The notes under the pieces are model-generated. The model searched no databases. It saw only the letters and a program-made list of their open reading frames with translations, and had not been told where the DNA came from. A DNA stretch of 64,000 nucleotides. Origin: Hydractinia symbiolongicarpus (Eukaryota > Cnidaria > Hydrozoa > Anthoathecata > Hydractiniidae). Position 1 is the first letter of the stretch. Each line of letters begins with the position of its first letter. A program made the translations under genes and the position numbers. The DNA lies in contig NC_079875.1 in assembly GCF_029227915.1 (NCBI RefSeq), positions 6,634,001 to 6,698,000 of the forward strand, read 5' to 3'. Of the stretch, positions 58,224 to 64,000 are shown in pieces.

Positions 58224-59347
58224 TCAGCCTTTTGAATTCGTTCGGTACATGTGCTGTTTCCATTTTTTAGAAAATTTGCCTTCAATAAAATCCTCTACTA
58301 TTACAAAGGAATATTCCACTGACTCTTCCAATAGTTTTTCTAATTTTGCTATGTGATATGAAAACGTTCTACCGAATCCTTTTCTAGCATCACCAGTTAA
58401 CTTTAACCTGAACTGTTCAGCAAAGTGTAGTGCTAACATCGCATTTGTATTGCTTTTTGTTAAAAATAAAGTTTCCTTATTTCCTGAATTGTTGAAGCTT
58501 TGTTCACCATGTCAATAAGATCATATATGTTTTCTCTAAAATCTTTTTTATGACCAGCTGTTTACCAAGTAAATCTTTTGCTTTTAAAAACAGAATGAAA
58601 ACCTCCATGGGCAAATGCCTTTTTTTCCAAAATATATTTCTTCAATTGGCTGACTCCAAGCCATTGAACTTATGTTGAAATAAAAAAATTCAGTAATTTT
58701 AGGTGCATCTGAAACTTTGAAGACTAATGTGCCCCATTGCAGCATTGATGAGACTGTTAAACTTTCAGGTTGCAGTCACTTACTGACAGTAATGCTTTCT
58801 AACTGCAGATGAGGTGGATGGAGGGCTCGATAACTCGTTTTTTCTGGAATTGGTGGTGATGGTGGAGGTTGAAAATAATGATAAACTTTGACGTGATGAT
58901 GTACCCATTCTTTGCCTTTTCTTGTTAAAATATATTAGTGGGTTCATCATGAGTTTGCTTAGCACTTCTTGATCTGAATCATTTTCCTTATTTATAGGAT
59001 GGTTGTTTGAAGTGTTTTGAAAATATCTAACATGATTCAAATTAAAGTATTTAATTTGATCTATTTATACTGATTTTAAATACCACACTTCATATTTCTA
59101 TTGCATAGCCTGTCAGTGAAGTGTCTCTTGCAAGCGATTTTAACATTTTCAAATGTTATTTCTTCGAAAGGATAAGGTACAAACTCAAGTGGACCAATCT
59201 TTGTACTTTATAAAACTGTTGCTTTACTGGCACAACTGTAGCGCCAGCTTTTTCACTTTTCCTTTCATTGATGGTCTCTTTGGTTCCTTTCTCTTTCATT
59301 TTACATGCGAATTGCTTCCACTTGTCTGCATCCTTATTTGCCGCCAA
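58224..59347 (-). pseudogene. Alpha-kinase-like sequence, frameshifted and truncated
   Basis: Alpha-kinases (eEF2K/MHCK type) are atypical Ser/Thr kinases. Three reading frames on the minus strand supply consecutive pieces: GTLVFKVSDAPKITEFF and PIEEIYFGKK (about 58760-58630), AFAHGGFHSVF (58621-58585), KDLLGKQLVIKKILEK (58585-58530), DLIDMVNKASTIQEIRKL (58525-58470), then LALHFAEQFRLKL and SFVIVEDFIEGKF (58440-58260). The order and spacing (F..GGF, G..LVIKK, V.E.FIEG.F) fit the N-lobe of an alpha-kinase. The switches fall at homopolymer runs (A7 near 58622, T5A4 near 58583, T5 near 58467). The zinc-binding C-lobe is absent. A Ser-rich segment (58780-59040) and a basic one (59156-59347) lie upstream and may belong to it. 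It is either a pseudogene or a gene with assembly indels. Confidence 0.55.
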
Positions 59348-61784
59348 TTTATTTTAGGGCACATTTAAAGTTTAAGATTATTACATTTGGTTCATGAATT
59401 TTGCAGTCAATATCTGTACGTCGAAATCACAATTGAGCTTCGCAAGCGAAGCGAAATTGTGGAGCATGTTTGCTACGCGAAGTTTACCAAGAGAATTATT
59501 GAGATTCTCAAAGTTTTCTGTTTCTTTTTAGATTTTAGAAAAAGAAAAAAGTGAAACCTCATACAGCCTTGTTACTGTTTTTCTGTCAAAAATTTAAGCT
59601 GAGTTATAAATCTTGATAAAGTTAATAAATTGTTTTCGTTTCTGTAGATTGTTTGTTCTCGTTTACTGTTTCCTGTGAGTTTTCGAAATTCATTGCAGCA
59701 GATTCCGTGGCTCCAAGAAACCAGTTTTTATAACTAGTGTCGTTATTTTTACATAAAAAAAAACCCACAAGCTGTTTCGTTCGCCTTCTCATCTCCAAAA
59801 TCATTAACGCTCTATTATTATCTGCATTCCGAGTATTATTTTCCAGTTGAAAGAATTACCTAACGACGCGCATACCCTTAATTCGTGACATTTTCGCACA
59901 CTACGGATTGTACAACTCAATGTATTGCATTTCTTTCAAAATAAGGGTATTAACTTTATAAAAGTATAACTTTGCATGATTTTTTGACGCTAAAAGCTTC
60001 ATAAATATTGGATTTACATCGGCCACCACTGACAATATTGTGATTATTATCAATATTTAATTTTATAACTTTGTGAAAAAGAGGTTTTACAAAATTTCTT
60101 AGTTATGTTTTTGTTCAGTTTCGCGCGATCTAAATTTCTCGTACCTTCTGAAAAGAAATATTCCGCATATATATATATATTGTATTTTTGCCAAAAAATC
60201 ACTACTTTTGCACAATGAGTTGTTGATGTTTTGCGGTGAGTTTATTTTACAACCTGGTCCCCAGGGGTTTTCTACGTCTATGATATTCAGTTTTGGTGTA
60301 TTCCCAAATATGTATGTAAAAGATGTTAACACCTCAACTATTGGCTAATTTCAATTTAGCTTGCAACTTGCGCAATGCTTCGCAACCTTTTTTTTAATTT
60401 CTAATTGACAATTAACAATTCTCCATAAGCCAAAGCCTCGCATTTCATCATTTCTGTGGAAAATGTAATTATATAAAAAATTGTTGTTTTATAGAGTGGT
60501 ATTAGAAAGAATACCTGTCATTCTTCCCTGGAAGAATGACAGGTATGATGAGTTTAGTTTACTAGACTAAAGTGGTATTCCATTTTTTGTTTTTCTATGT
60601 TATTTGTTTCAGTCACAATGTATATTTTACATGATGTTTTGTTATGTATACGTATGTGTTTATTGGTTTTTTTATCAGGACATGCAATTATAGCATTAAT
60701 TTATTACTAAAGTGTAAATCTTTATGACAAATAAATAAATTAATCTGTGAAGCTTGTTTGAATTATTGGCATAATAAGTTCCATTGCAGAAAAAGCTCTA
60801 GTGATTAACTCAACTATTACTCAGTCCACAAGAAGTCAGTCATCTGCCTCACACAAAGTTCTAAAAAATCCTCATGCGTGGCATAATTCGATCGTAAAAA
60901 TATGTTTAAAGTTGATTATATAAATACCCACTTTAAATAATAATAAAACACACTATCCCTATGTCCTACACGTGTATTTAATTGCTACTTTTAATTCATT
61001 ATATAATAGATCAAAGCTAAATAAATGTTGTCAGGTGCTATCCCCTGTTACTTAGATAAAAACATTACGAAGACCTAAACATGTGTGTAAACAAGAGTGT
61101 ACACAAAACTTGTTTCTTGTTGTGTGTTTTAAGAGAGTTTTCTACTATGGCATATAGGGTTTAAAGTTCAACTTGCACCACCAGGCTTCGAAAATCCATA
61201 ATGGCGCATAGTCTCTGAAATGTGGAAAATTTATACAGCTAGAGTGGTTGATTGCAGGAGGAAAAGAAGAGGTGAAACATGAAAGCACATACAAAAAACA
61301 GCTATTTTTTTAGCTTTATAAAAATTTAAAATTTATTGTTTTGTGCAAAAAATAGGTAGCACTGTCAAAAACATTTTCTGTAGGTAATATACATCACCTT
61401 TTACTTTCTTGAACTCTCCTTGTAGTAGGGGTATTATAATCCTTTCGAAATATTCCCAGGCTTAAATCCTGGCAGGAGTTGTTTGCTTTATTATAGGCTT
61501 ATTATAAAAGAAAGTAATAAAATACATGATTTATGCATGCAAAATCGAAAGAAATTAATGATGCTATGAGTAGTTAGCTCTGCTATGATGATGGACCTCT
61601 GGGACCTTGGAAGTTCATACATTCCCCAATCTTGTATATGGTATTTGCCACAGAAAAAATTGAAATTACAGTGGGTATAATATACAATATAACCAGTTAC
61701 ATATAGTTATATTTTAATGGATGGAGACCAACATCATATAAAACTGCAAAAGAAACCTATATTTACCAAAATGAAAGGTGTTGT
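59348..61784. other. Repeat-rich region without recognised gene
   Basis: Contains a small palindrome-rich patch (CTTCGCAAGCGAAG, 59436-59449), an (AT)n run near 60168-60180, a half copy of the hairpin family (AACCTGGTCCCCAGGGG near 60250) and a perfect palindrome at 60511-60542. No coding similarity was seen on either strand. Confidence 0.4.
60511..60542. repeat. Perfect 32-bp palindrome (15-bp arms, 2-base centre)
   Basis: ACCTGTCATTCTTCC, then CT, then GGAAGAATGACAGGT. It could form a very tight hairpin or cruciform. No gene lies next to it. Confidence 0.85.
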
Positions 61785-62543
61785 TGCTGTTCTGCCCAGA
61801 TTGCGAAAACGGCCTGTTTACAACCGAGACAGCCGGATTATGTACACATGATCCGATTATGTTTTTTTTGCACTGGTTATGCAGTGGTGACCGGATTATA
61901 AACGCTGATATAATGGCTGGCCAGGCAGGCTGTGATTGGCATTTTCTTCGAACTTTTGCGAATTAAACATTCTCTGGAAGATAGAACACCCCTAAAAACT
62001 AGGGATGGCGGAAGAAAAAAGTCTCGACGTAATTCTTAGTTTAAAACTTTTCAGCATAATATACTTTGAAGTAACTAAATTTCACGGAACCTAAATTATT
62101 CTTTTTGCGGGAATTAAGTTTGGTGAAAAGTTATTAAACTTGCGAATCCCAAAATTTAGTATTTGCCCCGAAATTTCGTTTCATTTGAGAGCAACAACAA
62201 CTTTGCCACCAGGGCTATTCGCTTGTCAGAAGTGATGACGAATGATATAAAAGCGGTCGGTCCCGATTATATTTGTTCTATAAGTCTGGAATAATATTTG
62301 ACTGTCATACATAAGCCGGCCTTCCCCGATTATGTGCGTTCTATAATAAATGAGAAATAATATTACACTGTCGTATATAAACTGGCCTGCCCTGATTATA
62401 TGTCCCTTTTATAAGTGCCAAATAATATTTTTTGAGTAATAAGCCGGCCTGTCCTGATTATGTATTTTCTGCCCCGTTCTTAACCGGTGCAAGCTGCCGT
62501 ACTTAATCAGGCCAATGTTCATTATCCGGGCAGAACATTGCTG
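61785..62543. mobile_element. Inverted-repeat element with internal 60-70 bp repeats
   Basis: Left end TTGCTGTTCTGCCCAGATTG (about 61780-61800) and right end TTCATTATCCGGGCAGAACATTGC are inverted relatives sharing TGTTCTGCCC. Inside, about four variant units carrying GCCGGCCT..CCCGATTATGT followed by AATAATATT recur near 62255, 62314, 62384 and 62444. No transposase was found. Confidence 0.6.
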
Positions 62544-62739
62544 CTTGGGTTGCTTGCGAAGTTTTATTTGTGCACCTACATTGAATTTTATTATGTTCTA
62601 CTCATCAATAGTGGTACGAAATTCATCCGCGATCTCGGTCCTAGTCTCATATAGTCCCAACCTTGTCTACCAGGACAATTTTTATGAAGCGGGAGGCGGG
62701 TCAGTAATGCGTAGTCCAATTTCGTTACAATTTAATGTG

Positions 62740-62804
62740 CGACCACTATTTCTCGAAATTGTGGTTCAAGACTTTGCGACGGCGGTTTCTAGAAATAGTG
62801 GTCG
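62740..62804. repeat. 14-bp perfect inverted repeat with 37-base spacer
   Basis: CGACCACTATTTCT at 62740-62753 and AGAAATAGTGGTCG at 62791-62804. The surrounding 62.6-62.95 kb also repeats ATTCTAGAAAGCACCGCC-like phrases, suggesting a decayed DNA element. Confidence 0.75.
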
Positions 62805-64000
62805 AAAATTACGACGCCTCTTTTTAGAAAGCGGCATCCAAAGGCGGATTAGAATTAGTCATCAGATTAATTTTTTTGGCCACGCATTCTAGAAAGCACC
62901 GCCCAGAGTTCTTTAGGACTAAGCATTCTACAAAGCATCGGTGTAAATAGTCTGCCAACGTATTCTAGAACGATCTTTCAAAAAAGATTGAATAGTTTGT
63001 TGTTTTGCTGACATTATACGAATTTAAAATTCACATAAAATTATAAAAATATTTTCCAGTAAAAACATATCCACTGTGCCTCAATCAAAAATGTGAAAAA
63101 TTACGGTTTATTAAGAACCATGTTCTTATTATTATTCCAAATGTTTTATACAGAAGATGGCCACTTTAGAGTTGGAAACAACGTTATCAACGTGAATCCT
63201 GTGTTCTGAACACATACATTAGGTATACACCGGCATTGACCACAAGGCCACACGCCACACGTTATTTATTGCAATGACTTTGCGAGTTTTCTACTTGCGT
63301 CTTTACACATACATGGCAACAGAAATTTTCTTAAAACAGCTTACATAGCTGACCTTTTAAAAGCATATTTCTTTTCTATTCCTTTATAAGGAGGAACACA
63401 ATAACAACATCGATGGTGAGTATATGTTAGTGGACATCCACAGCTCGACCTATTTGAAAACATCTAATCCATGGTTTCTTTACATCTGTTTTTTGAATTG
63501 CCATTTGGTGAACTAATATCTTAAAATATGTATAAACAATTTATTTATAAGTTAGTTGGGTGTATGGCTTCTATATACACGTCATGAAATAACGCGTAAA
63601 TCATTTACGCGGTGTTACTAAGCAAATTGAAATTATATATAAACATGTAAAATTGACATTTTTTTAAATCTTACAATGAATAAATTTTTTCTTAAACTAA
63701 AACTTCAAAAGCATAAGAATCGAGCTGAATAACTTGTTTTAAAACAATAATTTGCTGATGTTAGAAGAATAATGATGAGAATTTTTTCTTGGTAGGAAAC
63801 ATCGTCGTGAAATGGAAAGTATGATTTTATTTCATTGCGACATGTAACTTTATATTTTTCTTAAAAAAAAAATTATTGCTTTGGGATACAAAAAATTCTA
63901 TTTTATGAAAATTGGTTAATTGATTTATCGCAACGTGTCGTATCGATTAAACTTTTTTAGTATCTTTTAAAATCTATAAAATCTGTAAAATCTAGTCATG
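62805..64000. other. Right flank, nothing recognised
   Basis: AT-rich sequence with no convincing coding segment, RNA gene or element end on either strand. Confidence 0.4.

Overview
This is a 64 kb, AT-rich animal nuclear window. The genes carry many short exons with GT-AG introns and encode animal-type proteins, and the space between them is full of retroelement fragments, tRNA-derived SINEs and short hairpin DNA elements. The gene set (metaxin, COPE, TARG1, KSR, GAS1-like, TIMP, RNF180) and the repeat style suggest an early-branching animal, most likely a cnidarian. That placement is inference; no marker gene proves it.

Layout. 1-3.3 kb (-): 5' part of a metaxin-1/3 gene, running off the left edge. 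4.2-11.8 kb (-): complete 12-exon COPE (epsilon-COP, 299 aa), whose first intron holds a LINE fragment and a Harbinger-like element with a SINE inside it. 12.7-13.6 kb: nested inverted-repeat elements. 14.3-16.6 kb (+): a decayed LINE with reverse transcriptase and a PHD-like finger. 17.4-19.8 kb (+): OARD1/TARG1 macrodomain gene, first exon not found. 19.9-20.2 kb: a long (TA)n tract. 21.2-26.8 kb (-): a KSR-like pseudokinase. 26.8-33.2 kb: no gene seen, many hairpin elements and two SINEs. 33.2-38.3 kb: a large recent duplication containing a complete GAS1-like GPI-anchored protein gene (36.9-37.6 kb) and a truncated copy (34.5-35.1 kb), with an inverted 409-bp block. 40.1-41.3 kb: a minisatellite beside an inverted-repeat element. 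41.7-42.0 kb (-): single-exon bHLH gene. 43.6-48.1 kb (-): two-exon TIMP. 51.4-55.6 kb (-): RNF180-like membrane RING ligase. 58.2-59.3 kb (-): a frameshifted alpha-kinase-like sequence. 59.5-64 kb: repeats only.

The genes do not form a pathway cluster. They are ordinary, unrelated housekeeping and signalling genes: mitochondrial import, COPI transport, ADP-ribose hydrolysis, Ras/MAPK scaffold, GFR/GAS1 surface protein, metalloproteinase inhibition and ubiquitination. I found no convincing undescribed system. The points most worth following are the duplication/inversion at the GAS1-like locus, the strongly degenerate KSR kinase domain, the divergent bHLH and the decayed alpha-kinase sequence. 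Exon boundaries were read by eye from splice signals, phase and family similarity.
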